Assembly: GCA_014773175.1 (NCBI GenBank)
Contig: VXCM01002223.1
Location: 1-64,000, forward strand
Source of the DNA: Lucifuga dentata
Lineage: Eukaryota; Chordata; Actinopteri; Ophidiiformes; Bythitidae
Direction of reading: 5' to 3'
DNA length: 64,000 bases
In this document: piece after piece, positions 1 to 13,700 of the stretch
How positions within the stretch are numbered: the stretch's first letter is position 1
How the letters are laid out: the number at the start of each line of letters is the position of its first letter
Translations under genes and position numbers: made by a program
Notes under the pieces: generated by a model
Databases searched by the model: none
Seen by the model: only the letters and a program-made list of their open reading frames with translations
What the model was told of the DNA's origin: nothing

Positions 1-3000
1 AATTGATGTGATTGAGGATGTTTCTTTCAGAACTGTAACAGCACTGTCTTTTTCCTCTATTGGTAGTGTTACTGGCTTCTCAGAGCTAAATAAAGAGGAG
101 GCTGTGGAAGCTGGTCTCTCAGTGCTGAACATGAATGATGGTGTTGCACTAATGGTCCCCTCAGTGGAAATCCCTGTTATTTCATCACCTGAGCTCTCTT
201 CATCTGTTGTTGAAATAGTGGAACTTGCTTGTGGTATAAATGATGATTTTTCAACTGTAATTGTGGTGACACTGTCTTGTGTTGCTGATGCTGATGTTGG
301 TTTCTGAGTACTGTAAAGTGATGATGCTGCAGTCACATCTGTCCTTGAAGTATCACTTGTTTCCATTTCAGCTGATGCTGTCACTGTCATAGTCTCTGTG
401 CTGGACAATGAAGGTACAGTGGTTGTGACAATAGGTGATTCTTCAGTGAAATCCAAAGTCTGATCTCCAGAACTCTCTGTATCTGTGGTAGTGAACAGTG
501 ATGTTTTTTCAGGTTTTGTTGTTGTTCCATTTGAGGAAGGAATTAATTCTACCATTGAAGGTTTACTGGTAATATCCTCATGTTCAGCGACAACAATTGT
601 GGATGACGTAACAGAGGCCAAACTTGGAGACATGCTGGTTGAGCTTGTTACTGTCTTATCTGAAACTGAAGATGCAGATTCTTCTTCTGATGATGGCAGT
701 ATTGTTGTTTGTTGTGTTGCATCACTATCACTAATCTCTGCTGACACTGTTGTTGGTGTCTCAGTGCTGTGCAGAGAAGCTGTAGCTTGAACAAGAGAGG
801 TCTGAATAAACATGTCAAGGGTTTGTTCACCTGAGACTTCTTCATCAGTTGGAGTAAGATCAGATATTTCCTTGGCCTTTTCAGTACTTGATGTGATTGA
901 GAATGTTTCTTTCAGATCTGTAACAGCACTGTCTTTTTCCTCAACTGGCAGTGTTGTTGGCTTCTCAGTGCTAAATAAAGAGGAGGCTGTGGAAGCTGGT
1001 CTCTCAGTGCTGAACATGGATGATGGTGTTGGACTAATGGTTCCCTCAGTGGAAATACCTGTTATTTCTTCACCTGAGCTCTCTTCATCTGTTGTTGAAA
1101 TAGTAGAACTTGCTTGTGGTATATATGATGTTTTCTTGACTGTACTTGTGGTGACACTGTCTTGTGTTACTGATGCTGATGTTGATTTCTCAGTGCTATA
1201 GAGTAATGATGCTGCAGTCACATCTGTCCTTTTAGAATCACTTGTTTCCATTTCAGCTGATTCTGACACTGTCACAGTCTCTGTGCTGGACAATGAAGGT
1301 ACAGTGGTTGTGACAATAGGTGATTCTTCAGTGAAATCCAAAGTCTGGTCTCCAGAACTCTCTGTATCTGTGGTAATGAACAGCGATGTTATTTCAGGTT
1401 TTGTTGTTGTTCCACTTGAGGAAGGAATTGATTGTACCATTGATGGTTTACTGGTAATATCCTCATGCTCAGTGACAACAATTGAGGATGATGTAACAGA
1501 GGCCAAACTTGGAAACATGGTCGTTGAGCTTGTTACTGTCTTATCTGAAACTGGCAATGCTGATGTTTCTACTGATAATGATGGCATCAANTTGAGCTTG
1601 TTACTGTCTTATCTGAAACTGGCAATGCTGATGTTTCTACTGATAATGATGGCATCAATGTTTGTTCTGTTGTATCACTTTCAAAAGTTTCTGATAAAAC
1701 TGTTGTTGGTGTCTCACTGCTATGCAGAGAAGCTGTAGTTGTGAGAGGAGAGGTCTGAATGAAGTCAGGGGTTTGTTCACCTGAGCCATCTTCATCAATG
1801 AGACCAGATATTTCATTTGTCTTGTCAGTAATTGATGTGATTGAGGATGTTTCTTTCAGAACTGTAACAGCACTGTCTTTTTCCTCTACTGGTAGTGTTG
1901 TTGGTTTCTCAGTGCTAAATAAAGAGGAGGCTGTGGAAGCTGGTCTCTCAGTGCTGAACATGAATGATGGTGTTGCACTAATTGTCCCCTCAGTGGAAAT
2001 CCCTGTTATTTCTTCACCTGAGCTCTCTTCATCTGTTGTTGAAATAGTAGAACTTGCTTGTGTTGTGGTGACACTGTCTTGTGTTACTGATAATGTTGGT
2101 TTCTCAGTACTATAGAGTGATGACGCAGCAGTAACAGCTGTCCTTGAAATCTCACTTGTTTCCATTTCAGCTGATGCTGTCACTGTTGGAGCCTCTGTGC
2201 TGGACAGTGAAGGTACAGTGGTTGTGACAATAAGTGATTCTTCAGTCAAATCCAACACCTGGTCTCCAGAGCCTTCTGTAATTGTGGTAGTGAAGAGTGA
2301 TGTTATTTCAGGTTTTGTTGTTTCACTTAAGGGTGGAATGGTTTCTGCTATTGAATGTTGAGTGCTAAAACCATCACGCTCAGTGTCAACAATTGTGGAC
2401 AACCTAACAGAAGCCAACATTTGAGACAAGGTTGTTGAGACTGTTTCTGTCCCTTCTGAAACTGGAGACAGTGAGGCTTCTTCTGATGGTGATGGCATTA
2501 CTGTTTGTCGTGTTGCATCACTTTCAGTAGTTTCTGCTGACATTGTTATTGGTGTGTCAGTGCTGTCCAGAAAAGCTGTAGCTGTGACAGGAGAGGTCTG
2601 AGTAAATATGTCAGGAGTTTGGTCACCTGAACCATCTACATCAGTAAGAGTGAGACCAGAACTGTCCTTGGCCTTGTCAGCAATTGATGTGATTGAGGGT
2701 GTTTCTGTCTGACCTGTAACATCACTGTCTTTTTCCTCAAATGGTAATGGTGTTGGCTTTTCAGTGCTAACTAAAGAAGAGGCTGGGGAAGATGTTCTCT
2801 CAGTAATGCCAGTTATTTCTTCATCTCTTGTTGAAATAGTAGAACTTACTAGTGATATAAATGATGCTTTTTCCATTTCATGTGTGCTGACAGTCTCCTG
2901 TGTTACTGACACTGATGTTGGTTTCTCAGTACTATAGAGTGATGATGCTGCAGTCACAGTTGCCCTTGAAGTATCAATTGTTTTTGTTTCTGTTTCAGCT

Positions 3001-4950
3001 GATGCTGTCAGTGTTGGAGTTTCACTTCTGGACAATGAAGGGACAGTTGATGTTGATGTGACAGTAAGTGATTCTTCAGTGAACTGCAAAGTCTGGTCTC
3101 CAGAACCTTCTGTAACTGTGGCAGTGAAAAGCGATGTTATTTCAGGTTTTGTTGTTCCACTTGAGGAAGGAATTGATTCTGCCATTGATGGTTTACTGGT
3201 AATATCCTCATCCTCAGCGACAACAATTGTGGATAATGTAACAGAGGCCAAACTTGGAGACAATGTTGCTGAGCTTGTTACTGTCTTATCTGAAACTGGC
3301 GATACTGATGCTTTTCCTGATACTGGTGGCAGTGTTGATTGTTCTGTGACATCACTATCAATAGTTTCTGTTGAAACTCTTGTTGGTGTCTCAGTACTGT
3401 GCAGAGAAGCTATTGCTGTGACAGGAGTGGTCTGAATGAACAAATCAGGAGTTTGGTCTAATGAGTCACTTACATCAGTAGGAGTGAGACCAGAACCTTC
3501 CTTGATCTTGTCAGTAATTGATGTGATTGAGGGCATTTCTGTCTGACCTGTAACAGCACTCTCTTTTTCCTCTACTGGTAGTGTTGTTGTCTTCTCAGTG
3601 CTGAATAAAGAGGAGGCTGTGGAAGCTGGTCTCTCAGTGCTGAACATGAATGATGGTGTTGCACTAATGGTTCCCTCAGTGGAAATCCCTGTTATTTCTT
3701 CACCTGAGCTCTCTTCATCTGTTGTTGAAATAGTAGAACTTGCTTGTGGTATAAATGATGTTTTCTCAATTGTACTTGTGGTAACACTGCCTTGTGTTAC
3801 TAATGATAATGTTGGTTTCTCAGTACTGTAGAATGATGACGCAGCAGTCACAGCTGTCTTTGAAATCTCACCTGTTTTCATTTCAGCTGATGTTGTCACT
3901 GTTGGAGTCTCTGTGCTGGACAATGAAGGGACAGTGGTTGAGACAATAAGTGATTTTTCATTGATATCCAAAGCTGTTGCTGTGACAGGAGAGGTCTGAA
4001 TGGACATAACAGGAATTTTGTCACCTGAGTCATCCACATCAGTAGGAGTGAGACCAGAACTTTCCTTGATCTTTTCAGTAATTGATGTGACTGATGGTAT
4101 TTCTGTCTGTCCTGTGAAAGCACTGTCTTTTTCCTCAAATGGTAAGGCTGTTGGCTTCTCAGTGCTTATTAAAGAAGAGAGTGTGGAAGCTGTTCTCTCA
4201 GTACTGAAAATAGCAGATGCTGTTACACTAAATGTCTCCTCAGTGGAGATCTCTGTTGTTACTTCATCTGAGCTCTCCTGTGTCACTGAAACTGATGTTG
4301 ATTTCTTCATACTATAGAGTGATGATGCTGCAGTAACAGCAACCTTTGAAGTTTCACTCGTCTCAATTCCATGTGATGCTGTCACTGTTGGATTTTTTGT
4401 GCTGGACACTGAAGAAACAGTGGATGTGACAACAAATAATTCTCCAGTGGAATCCAAAGTTTGGTCTCCAGAACCTTCCATATCTCTCGTAGTGAATAGT
4501 GATGTTATTTCAGGTTTTGTTGTTGTTCCACTTAAGGAAGGAATGGATTTGACTATGGAATGTTGAGTGCTAATATCCTCATTCTCAGTGCTCACAATTG
4601 TGGGTGACGTAACAGAGGCCAAACTTAAAGACATGGTTGTCTTGATTGTTACTGTCCTATCTGAAACTGGAGACACTGATGGTTCTCCTAAGTGTGGCAT
4701 CATTGTTTGTTCTGTTGCGTCACTTTTAATTATTTCTGCTGACAGTGTTGTTGATGTTTCAGTGTTGGCCAGATAAGATGTTGCTGTGACAGGAGAGGTC
4801 TGAGTGAACATGTCAGGGGTTTGGTCACCTGAGACATCTTCATGTTTTGGAGTGAGAATATCACTTTCATCAGTCTTGTGAATAATGGGAATGACTGAGG
4901 GCTTTTCTGTTCCAGCAATGACTTCAACAGGCAATATAGTTGGCTTCTCA
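1..4950 (-). repeat. vcan: intragenic tandem repeat array in GAG-beta (about 5-6 units)
   Basis: On the plus strand the marker aggaggctgtggaagctggt or a close variant starts near 96, 981, 1925, 2777, 3611 and 4171. The spacing is about 885, 876 (after removing the 68-nt assembly duplication), 852, 834 and 560 nt. The unit encodes, in order, a GSGDQ-type segment, [69 protein letters not shown], a [15 protein letters not shown] segment, and a LASVT-STIV segment. Units near 96, 981, 1925 and 3611 are close to identical over stretches of 100 nt or more. The unit near 3970 has an internal deletion. Confidence 0.9.
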
Positions 4951-7633
4951 ATTATTGAAGAGGCTGTAGTAATTGCAGTGTCTGTACTAGAAGTTTTGAA
5001 TGTTTGTTCGCCTGAGCTTTCTATAGTTGTACTTGCTGAGATGTGTGCCCCATCCGTGGTAGCAGAAGTGCTTGGTTGTACTGAACCTAAAGATTTCACA
5101 GTGTTATCAGGAGTCATGCTTACTGTTACTGTAGAAGTGAATGTTGTAGGCTTGGCTGTGCTTGTTTGGTCTGTGCCAGTGACAATAGATGTGGGTTCTT
5201 TTGAGCCTTCAGTCTGCATTATTGGTGCCACAGTACTATACCAAGAAGACAATTTAGTATCTGTTGTTGTTTGAGTGCTCACCTCTGCTGGTGATGTGGC
5301 ATCCATGTCATCTGTAATGGTACTCACTGCTGATTCTTGTGAACTGGATGATTCCGTGGTCACTTCACTTTCTGATGGTTTTGGACTCTCTGTACTAAAT
5401 GTAGAGGAGTAACTCTGGGTCACATCAATATCTGACCTAATAGTACTTTTTAATGTTTCTGAGTCTGTCTGTTCTGTCCTACTACTCTTTGATGTTTCAG
5501 GTGATACCATCTGATCATCAGAGCTTTCTTCATCAGTAGGGGTCAAAATGGTGCTCACTTCAGAGATAAATGATAGCCTTTCAGTGGTTGTGATTTTTGA
5601 TTCTGCTTCTTGTGAAACAGATGTTGATATCTCAGTGCTGAAGGCTGAAGGAGCTGCAGTGCCAGAGGTCATAACAGAGATTTGGTCATCTGAACTTGTT
5701 TGAACAGTGCTAGGATGAAATGGCATGGTAAGATCAAATACAGGTGCCACTGGTGAGGTTTGTGTTTGTTCTTTATCCTCAGTTACACTTTCACTTTCTA
5801 CCACAGACTGTGAGTCTGTTCCAACTGTGGTTAGAATAGATTCATCTGGTTTTCCTGTGCCCATGAGTGGAGAAGTAAAGTTGGCCACTGATGAGGTTGT
5901 AAATATGTCAGGACTTAGAGGTATCAAGCTCTCGTCATCTGTAACAGCAGGGGCAATTTTCTCACCTGTAGCCACCTGTTGCTCAGGTAATTCAGTCACT
6001 GCTGGTAGACTGTGTGTTGAGTACTTGGTGAAAAATTCAGTAAAAGAGGTCATTGTTGTCTTGATCATTTCAATAGCACTGTATAAGGGAGAGGCAGTTG
6101 TTGCTATGGATTCATGAGAGGGAACAGGGGTTGTCTCATGTTTTGTCTCATCATATGTAGAGGTTGATGATGAAGTCTGTTCCAGCTCATCACTCACAGG
6201 AACCATTTTACCTGTGTCTCTTGTTTCTTCTGTTTGTGATGTTACTTTACTCTCTAGTGTAGCTTGGTCTGTTGTATCTATGGGGGTTAAAGGTGAAGAT
6301 GTCATCATAGTTGATTGTGATGATAGAGGGCTAGTTGTAAACACGATTAATGTATGTATTCCTGAACCCTCCTGATCTGGTGTAGATGGCGCAACAGTTG
6401 CATCTTTGCCAGTAGGTGAGACAGAAGGCATTTGTCTGATTGTTGTTCCTCCTTGACTTGTCACTGTATGCTCAGAAGATTCAGCTGGGGTCAATGCAAC
6501 AGATGATGGCTGAAGGTTTCCTAGATCCACAGCTTGTGTTATCTCAGTCTGGGGTGTCTGTTCAGGAGTGACTAAGCTATCAGATGAAGGAGTCACTGTA
6601 CTGCTAGCAGATTCCTTCAGGGTTTGGGTCTCTATGCTTCCTTCCATATACTGAGTGGAGCTTTGTGAGTCACTCTTTGGTGATGTTGATATTTCCCCAT
6701 CAGTGTCATCAGAGGTCAAAGTATATGGAGTCTGTAAAGTAGATTGAATGGGGTCTTCAGCAGCTGGAGTAGCAGATGTGCTCTGTCCTTCCTCAGTGGT
6801 TTCAGCTTCATTTGTGACTGTGTAAAGTTTCTTTGTGGAAGTAGCTTGAGATTCATCTGCGGATTTCTCTGTCTGAGTCATGTCTGAGTCACTTCTCACA
6901 TATGTGGGTGTCATCCCTGACTCTCCTTCAGTTTTTTGTACAGATGTGGTACTGACAGTGGTGGTTCCCTCATCAACCTTGATTGTTTGGTTTTCTTCAG
7001 ATACTTTGGTGATCTTTGCTTCAGATGGTGTTCCTGTAGGAACAAAAGCAGCAGAGGTGGCTGTGACATCACTCAACCCCTCTGTGATGTCTGTGGTTTT
7101 TTGTGTAATTTTAGATGAAGCTATGCCCTCTGTTGTTGAGGTTGACACAGAGGCCATGTCTGTTTGGGCGGGGCTTTTAGTGGTCACCTCATCCATTTTA
7201 GGAAGTATGTGAGGAGGTGTTGATTCAACAATTGGGATTATATGGGGGTCATAATCATCAACATCTGGGATAGCTGTGGAGGTTAGTATTTCTGTGGATG
7301 AGAAGGGTTCTTCTGTAGATTCAACAGAACTACCAACAGGGAGATCAGTCCAATTAAAATCAAATACTGTGGTCATTTCATCATTTGTCAGGTTTGTTGC
7401 AATCTGGTTACCTTTGGCCTCTTTTTCATCTGGACTGTGTGGCTCCAGTGTGATTTCATGTTTGCCATTTATAAAGCTAACAGTTGGAGTCACTGTGACA
7501 GCAGCTTTGGAGAAAAGGTCCAGGTCTCCACTATGCAGAATGGGCTCACCGTCTGCTATAGAGGGGGTGGGATGGTCAGGAACCACTGGGACAACAGGAG
7601 ATTGAGAATCTTGTGGCTTCAGAACCTGATCAA
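1..7633 (-). CDS. vcan: vcan exon 8: GAG-beta domain, partial, with tandem repeats and an assembly frameshift
   Basis: Giant Ser/Thr/Pro/Glu-rich exon starting after a gattttcttgttag acceptor in phase 1 ([16 protein letters not shown]) and still open at the window edge. At least 2,521 codons remain after discounting the 68-nt duplication at 1524-1591, which otherwise shifts the frame. The mammalian exon is about 1,750 codons. The 5' part (7633 to about 5000) is unique and includes an [12 protein letters not shown] segment like the mammalian YINGKHLVT region. From about 4950 to 1 the exon is a tandem array. Ser-Gly in acidic context (DGSGDQ, EGSGDQ, ESSGEE, DVSGDQ) recurs and fits chondroitin-sulfate attachment. 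Many Thr/Ser/Pro runs suggest mucin-type O-glycosylation. Antisense open frames over this exon are compositional shadows. Confidence 0.93.
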
Positions 7634-10600
7634 CTAACAAGAAAATCAAAGAAACAAGGGACAGAATATGACAATTAATAAAATAAATAAATAAATACAT
7701 AAAAATCTCATCTAAAATCTAGAATCCTAAAATCTCACCCAGTTATTTGTAGAAATGACAGACTGAATAAAATACTTTTTGTCTGCAGTGATGAATGAGA
7801 ACCTAACTGTTAATTTTAGGAGTACAAAAATGTTAATTTCAGTTTTGTCAATTGTTGGATATTGCAGTAGACAAATGTTTACTATTATACATCAAGCAAT
7901 TCTGCATCCTTGTGTTTGTAATCCAGTTTTAAATGCAATGAAATGATGAGGACTAAGCCTGACCAACATTAATCCAAAGGCCTCTTAAGGCCAAACTAAA
8001 AGAAGTAAGGGTATTTATTTATTTATTTATTTATTTTGGTTGGTTTAGGCTGTCATGCGCTACATAGGGTTTTGCTCTGCCTGCAATACTGTACTGCGTT
8101 TGCAATCACTACTGGAACTCTGCTTCTGCACCCGCTACTGCTCACATAGCATTTCACTTGAATTAAACCCCACCCTCACCCCAGAATCCAACTTCATGCT
8201 CTGGTTCTAAGGAAGGATTTATTTTTTGTCACTCACCATTCTCTTCTATACTGAGCTTGTTTTATGTTTGTTTTAAGCAGCTGTCTGCTATTACTTTTAA
8301 GGGTTATACAGAAGCATAATTCCCCTTACATCGTTATCATTACCCACCTAATTCTCTTTACATTATTATCATTACCCACCTATACTATGTTGCCAATTAT
8401 AAGTTTCTACTTAAATACAATACAAATACAACAAGATGTCATCTGACTGGATATAATTATCTCCCTCTCAGACACACTGTGCTTAAGTTACACTATGTTA
8501 AATTTATGTTTTATTAAAGACCAGTTTAGTCAGTTGACTAAACTAAGGCCACAGCTTTGGAGCTAAGGCCTCAAGCAAACACAGATGCTTCACCCATACC
8601 AATCCCTTGAGGCCAAAAGTGACTGAGGCACTGTATGTTCACTCTGTAGAAAGGAGCATATTACATGTGGGGACGAGCCCACACAACTGCTTGTAGTTTC
8701 AAAGAACATGCACATCATGCCCAAATTAACAGGACAGTGAGCCATAGTTGCAGCTTTTCTTTGACAAATCCAAGAATATTAGCAAGAGAGATGGTAAAAA
8801 AAGAAGAGAGTTCAATCAGTTACCATATTGTTTTGGTTCTGTTGGGCCCAAGTTGTTTACCAGTGTTTGTATATTGCAGTAGGGACAATGAAGAGGAAGC
8901 TTATACAGATGTACACAAGACACAAACACCACAACCTCAATGTCAACCTGGTGGTAACAGCTTCTGAGTCAGTCTCCTCACTTGTCTCTCTTCTTCCCCC
9001 CCCTCCCTCTCCCTTGCCCCACCCCTTTTGGGATTCAGATAAAATGGAAGAGCTGGTTAATGCTGGCATTAACCCCCCACCTCACCCCCAGTGACTCATG
9101 CCTACACCCCAACCCTCACTGGGTGTAGAAAGCACAGGTTGTGCTACTAGCATTGCTGATAGTGGAAAGGGCAGAATGTGAAAACAGCTTGTTCGTACCC
9201 AGGCTGGTGAATCTGATATGGTTAGCATGGTTGTGAAAGGTCTGGCTTATTAACAATTATAGCCTCATTTTAAACCTACAGATTTTAAGCTAAGTTATTG
9301 AAAAACTGTTTTCCAGCAACTCATCACTTTCTTGGCGTCAAGCAATTGTTTTGATATGTTCCAGTCTGGATTTTGACCACACAGCACTAAGACGGCTCTT
9401 GTCAAGCTTTTAAATGATATTTGTTTTAATACATCTGGCATAGTCTCAGTTTTTGTGTTATTGGATCTTACTGTTGCATTTGACATGGTCGACTATGCCA
9501 TACTACTAGACAAACTTAAAAATCGGGTTAGACCGTCTTACACAGTACTTAATTGCTTAATTGGTTCAAATCCTAGTTACAAGATAGAGACTACTTTGTG
9601 TCAGTTGGTAACTACAAGTCTGATAGAACAAAAATGAATCAATTCTTGGGCCTCTTTTATTCAATATCTACATGCTCCCACTGGCTCACATTTTGCAAAA
9701 CAACAAAGTCTCTTAGGATGACACCCAAATTTGTATAACCATCTTACAGAGTGACTACAGTCCCATTGAATCTCTTAACAAGTGCATTGAACGTATCGAT
9801 GACTGGATGTGCCACAATTTCCTCCATTTAAATAATAAAAAATAAATTTAAATAAGCATCCAAAGAAAACAAATCAAATGTCATTAGTCACCTTAAATCA
9901 CCAAAGACAAAAAAACCAAGTCAGAAATCTTGGTATAGTTAGGATGCAGACCTAAAAAGCAGATACTATCACCTTAAAAATGTAATGGCGTCTTTACAGC
10001 CCTGTCCAAAAAAAGCAGTCAGACTGTTGCAGCTCATTCAGAAACCTGCTAGTGGAGTTCCGACTAAAACTAAGAAAGCAGAGCACATCATTCAAGTCCT
10101 CAGGACGCTACTGGCTGCTTATGTGTCACAGGATTAATTTTGAAATTCTCCTGCTGGTTTAGAAGGCACTGCATGGCTCAGGGCCAAAATATATCTCTGA
10201 TATCATTCTATTTTATGAACCCTCAAGACCTCTCAGGTCATCTGGTTCTTGGCTGCTTTCTGTTCCCAGAGTCGGAGCAAAGCATGGTGAGGCAGCCTTT
10301 AGTTTTTATGCTCCACAACTCTGGAACAAACTTCAAGAATATCTCAGGTCTGGTCCAACTGCAAACTCTTTTAAATCCAGGCTTAAAACTTTGCTATTTA
10401 GCACTGCTTTTTATTAAGCCAAATTAAATATCTCCTCATTGGTTTACTTAATTCTGTACAAGTGCACTAAAAATAGTATTCTGTTTTATTTTATTTCATT
10501 TTATCTTATTCTATTTTATTTTATATTTTATCTTTTTTCCCCCTCTCATTTTCTTTTTAAATGTTGCTTTAAATTTATTTCATTCTTATTGGGTTATTTT

Positions 10601-10703
10601 TTTTTAAATGTTGTTTTAATGCATTTTGCCTTTGTGTTTGAATCATACTATACAAATAAATCTGCCTTGGTTGCCATGTAAGCTCTTGATACACAACAAT
10701 TTC

Positions 10704-10744
<41 letters not shown>

Positions 10745-13700
10745 ACAAGTAGTGATTGAGAAAGATTATCAGTTGCGACCAAGAACAACACCTGCACCAG
10801 ATCAGCAGAGCAGAGACACCTGTTTAAAACTCATCCAAACTCTGGGAACTCAGAGGAGCGTTGGGCCCACTTGACTGCTCCCACATACATCACACTCTCT
10901 TGCTATTCAGGAACTGCTAGAGCCACATCAAGCTTCAATATTACAATGAAATCAGCCCACAGAATCACTGAGCCACCCAAGTTTTCAGGATGTTCAGGCC
11001 TGACATGAGAATTTAGGCTTGTTGAGGAGTAGGCGAGGTTCAGCTGAACTAAAAATTCAACTGATGTTTTGTTTAGTAAGAATATGTTACTGATGTCTCT
11101 GTTCATAGTTCTGTGACAGTTGGTGTTGACATGCCTCAGAGTAACAATATTTCAACAAGTCATTAATATATCACATAAACACTTTGTAATCTGTGAATTT
11201 ATTAGTCTTAAATTCATCAGAAACACATGGGAACTGTTCACAAGAGAATAATACTTCCACTTTTTAAGTAACACTAAATTTCCATAAATTGATTCTTTTA
11301 AGATCCCCATAACAGTGTTAAATACATTTGTCTGCAGTCAGACAACACCCTGCTCCTTCCAATTTATATTGCACAATGTTTTCCAAAAGCTTTTCCCACA
11401 TAAACTTGGATAAACAGAAAGAGACCTCTTCTACAAGTGTCTCAGCTCAGCAACGTCACATGATGTCGCAGTAAAAGTATATAAAATCACCAACTTTACT
11501 CAGGCAGCCTCCAGCTGTCTTCACAGAGGGGGAGACTTTGCTTTTGCAATGACATCACCTCTTGAAGTGGCGTCCAGTCTATGCTGAAGGCATCTGTGCT
11601 TACTCAGGTGGACTGCCAACACAGCTCTGTCACTACCAGGCTGCCAGGAAACCTCATACTGGTAAATGCACACACAAGAAGACTAATTCTCTATACAAAT
11701 TGGTTTGGAATACCTTGCTCCCTTTTATACATGCACACAGACACAAACAATCACACACACATACAGTACACATACATGCACTGTGTTCCATAGAACACAT
11801 CAGCAAATGCAAGTATATATCATTGCTCTCTCTCTGCTGAGCAGCCACCAAAAGTCCAATTTCCAAAACCAGCCAAATAACCAAGTCTTTCCCTTATACC
11901 CATCCAATTCTCCAGATTAATTTCCTCTAACTAAAATGTTGATCTTCAGGGATGAGGAATGAGTCACCACAGCAATATTTGTTGCTCAGATAAATTACAA
12001 AAGAAAAGAATTGTGCAACTGCTCTTTCTTCTTTGTAAGATCATATGTTGTTGGCGTAAAAGTCATGGACAAAACATATATTTCAGTATTCTATATTTGC
12101 TCCAAGCAAGATTTCTTTGTGTCTGTAGTAGCATTACTGAAATAATTAAAATAGGCACATTTTAGAGAGCCGTATGTGATCTCCATGCAAATTACATAAC
12201 ATCACTGTAGCTATTTGAAAATTATCTACAGATTGACATAAAAGTGGGTTTGTAATCACATATTTACTAAATGAATCCAAAATGAGTCTCTCTGGAACCC
12301 AAATTACTCATTTTAAATATCAGATTTTTTCTATTTTGCAGTATTAATCACTAATCTAAAACTTTGAAGAGCTGATTCAGGAAGATAAAGACAAACATTT
12401 GAAAGAGGGAAAGTTGTTATATACGGAGGTTTTAACAACCTTGGTAACTGATGTCTGCATTAAAGCTCTTGTCATTTTTGTATGGTATTCAGCATATGGT
12501 TATGATCTCTCTTTATCTCTACAACCATCTCCTTCTTTCCTTGGATAAAACATATAGAGTTGCCTAACAGCATGCATACTGCTGTATATACAGTAAGGCT
12601 TTACACTGTGTTTACCTGACCACAATCTCCTCACATTTCTATACATTCTTGCTGGCAGAAAACCAAACTCCCTCTCCACTTCAGAACCTTGGACAGCACA
12701 GCCTCCCAGCTACTGTACAGCAGCATAATTATTATAGCATGTCAATACAAAGAAAGGCTGTTTATGAGATTCTTACCAAGCCAGAACCAAAGTAGGGAAT
12801 AAAAATGATACACAGACCAAAAATTTTTATGATAAAATGTGACTAATTCTTATCTCTTTGCTATGTTTGAGAAATTGACCAATCACTGACCTACCATTAT
12901 GTCCATGTCTAGGATATGACTGTGATTCAGTCATGTTATCCTCAGCGGAGACATGCACTCTGTGGTCAAATAAAGATGATCAAGTAATGGCATTTTGTGT
13001 TAGTGCTGCCAAATCTTAATTACACTTTAATTAGAACCATTTGTTCCACTGTCAAATGAAGGTTCAACGATCCCAATTATTATGGGTCTGTCTTACCTGA
13101 TTCATTCTGCTTCTGCATGACTGTGGTAACTTGGATGCACTGTCCATCAGGCATCATGGAAGTGGGACTGGTGGTCAGGTCAGCCTCGGCTGAAGCAATG
13201 GGTGTAGTTGTGAAGAACTCTCTGTCAGTGTCTGCTGTTGTGTCCTTCTCTTCTGTCAGGGAGTCACCTTTGTCCTCTGGGATGTGCATGGTGGACTCAT
13301 CAATCATTTGAACACTCGATGACAATGTCACATCTTTAGCTGATGTTCCACTGTCAATGAAGGTGGGGGTGGATGTCACTGGCACAGATATGGTTTCAGT
13401 TGTGGTTTTGCTGGTCTCATCCTTGTGAACAACAGCTGGTGTCTCCACATTCTCCTGTTGAGTTGAAGTTGTTGATTGTGCTGCCGTGCCAGTAGTCTCT
13501 GGTGGTACCATGGTGGTGATCTCTGTCTTACTGCAAGGTTGAGTGTCACACATAAAGGTGGTGCCAGTCACAATAGATGTAGGAATGGTAGTGACTGTTG
13601 TTCCATCACCAACAGGGGCCGATAGTCTAGATGAGAGTTCCTCGTGCTGCACAGGTGGAAGTCCCTCTACAGGCAAATCTTTCTCAATGTCATCCATGTC

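Larger units (their letters stand above)
7634..13096. other. vcan intron 7 (between GAG-alpha and GAG-beta exons)
   Basis: No exon of vcan is seen here. The interval holds an (ATTT)n tract at 8012-8037, a degenerate LINE at about 9200-10640, a (TC)n tract at 10707-10742, and otherwise AT-rich unique-looking sequence. Open frames such as 8665-8967 and 11562-11840 have no recognisable domain or splice context and are treated as noise. Confidence 0.7.

Noticed and set aside
1..4950. Regular direct repeats as a CRISPR or satellite array
   Set aside because: The units are about 850 nt, in frame and coding; there are no short repeats with unique spacers, and the DNA is vertebrate.
8..7605. Many 60-130-residue plus-strand open frames over the vcan GAG-beta exon, rich in Val/Ser/Glu
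   Set aside because: They are antisense shadows of the long Ser/Thr-rich coding exon; the codon bias of the real frame removes stops on the other strand, and they repeat with the array.
9455..9637. Intact reverse transcriptase gene
   Set aside because: Only scattered RT motifs survive, with stops (including one beside the DD box) and frameshifts; it is a dead LINE fragment.
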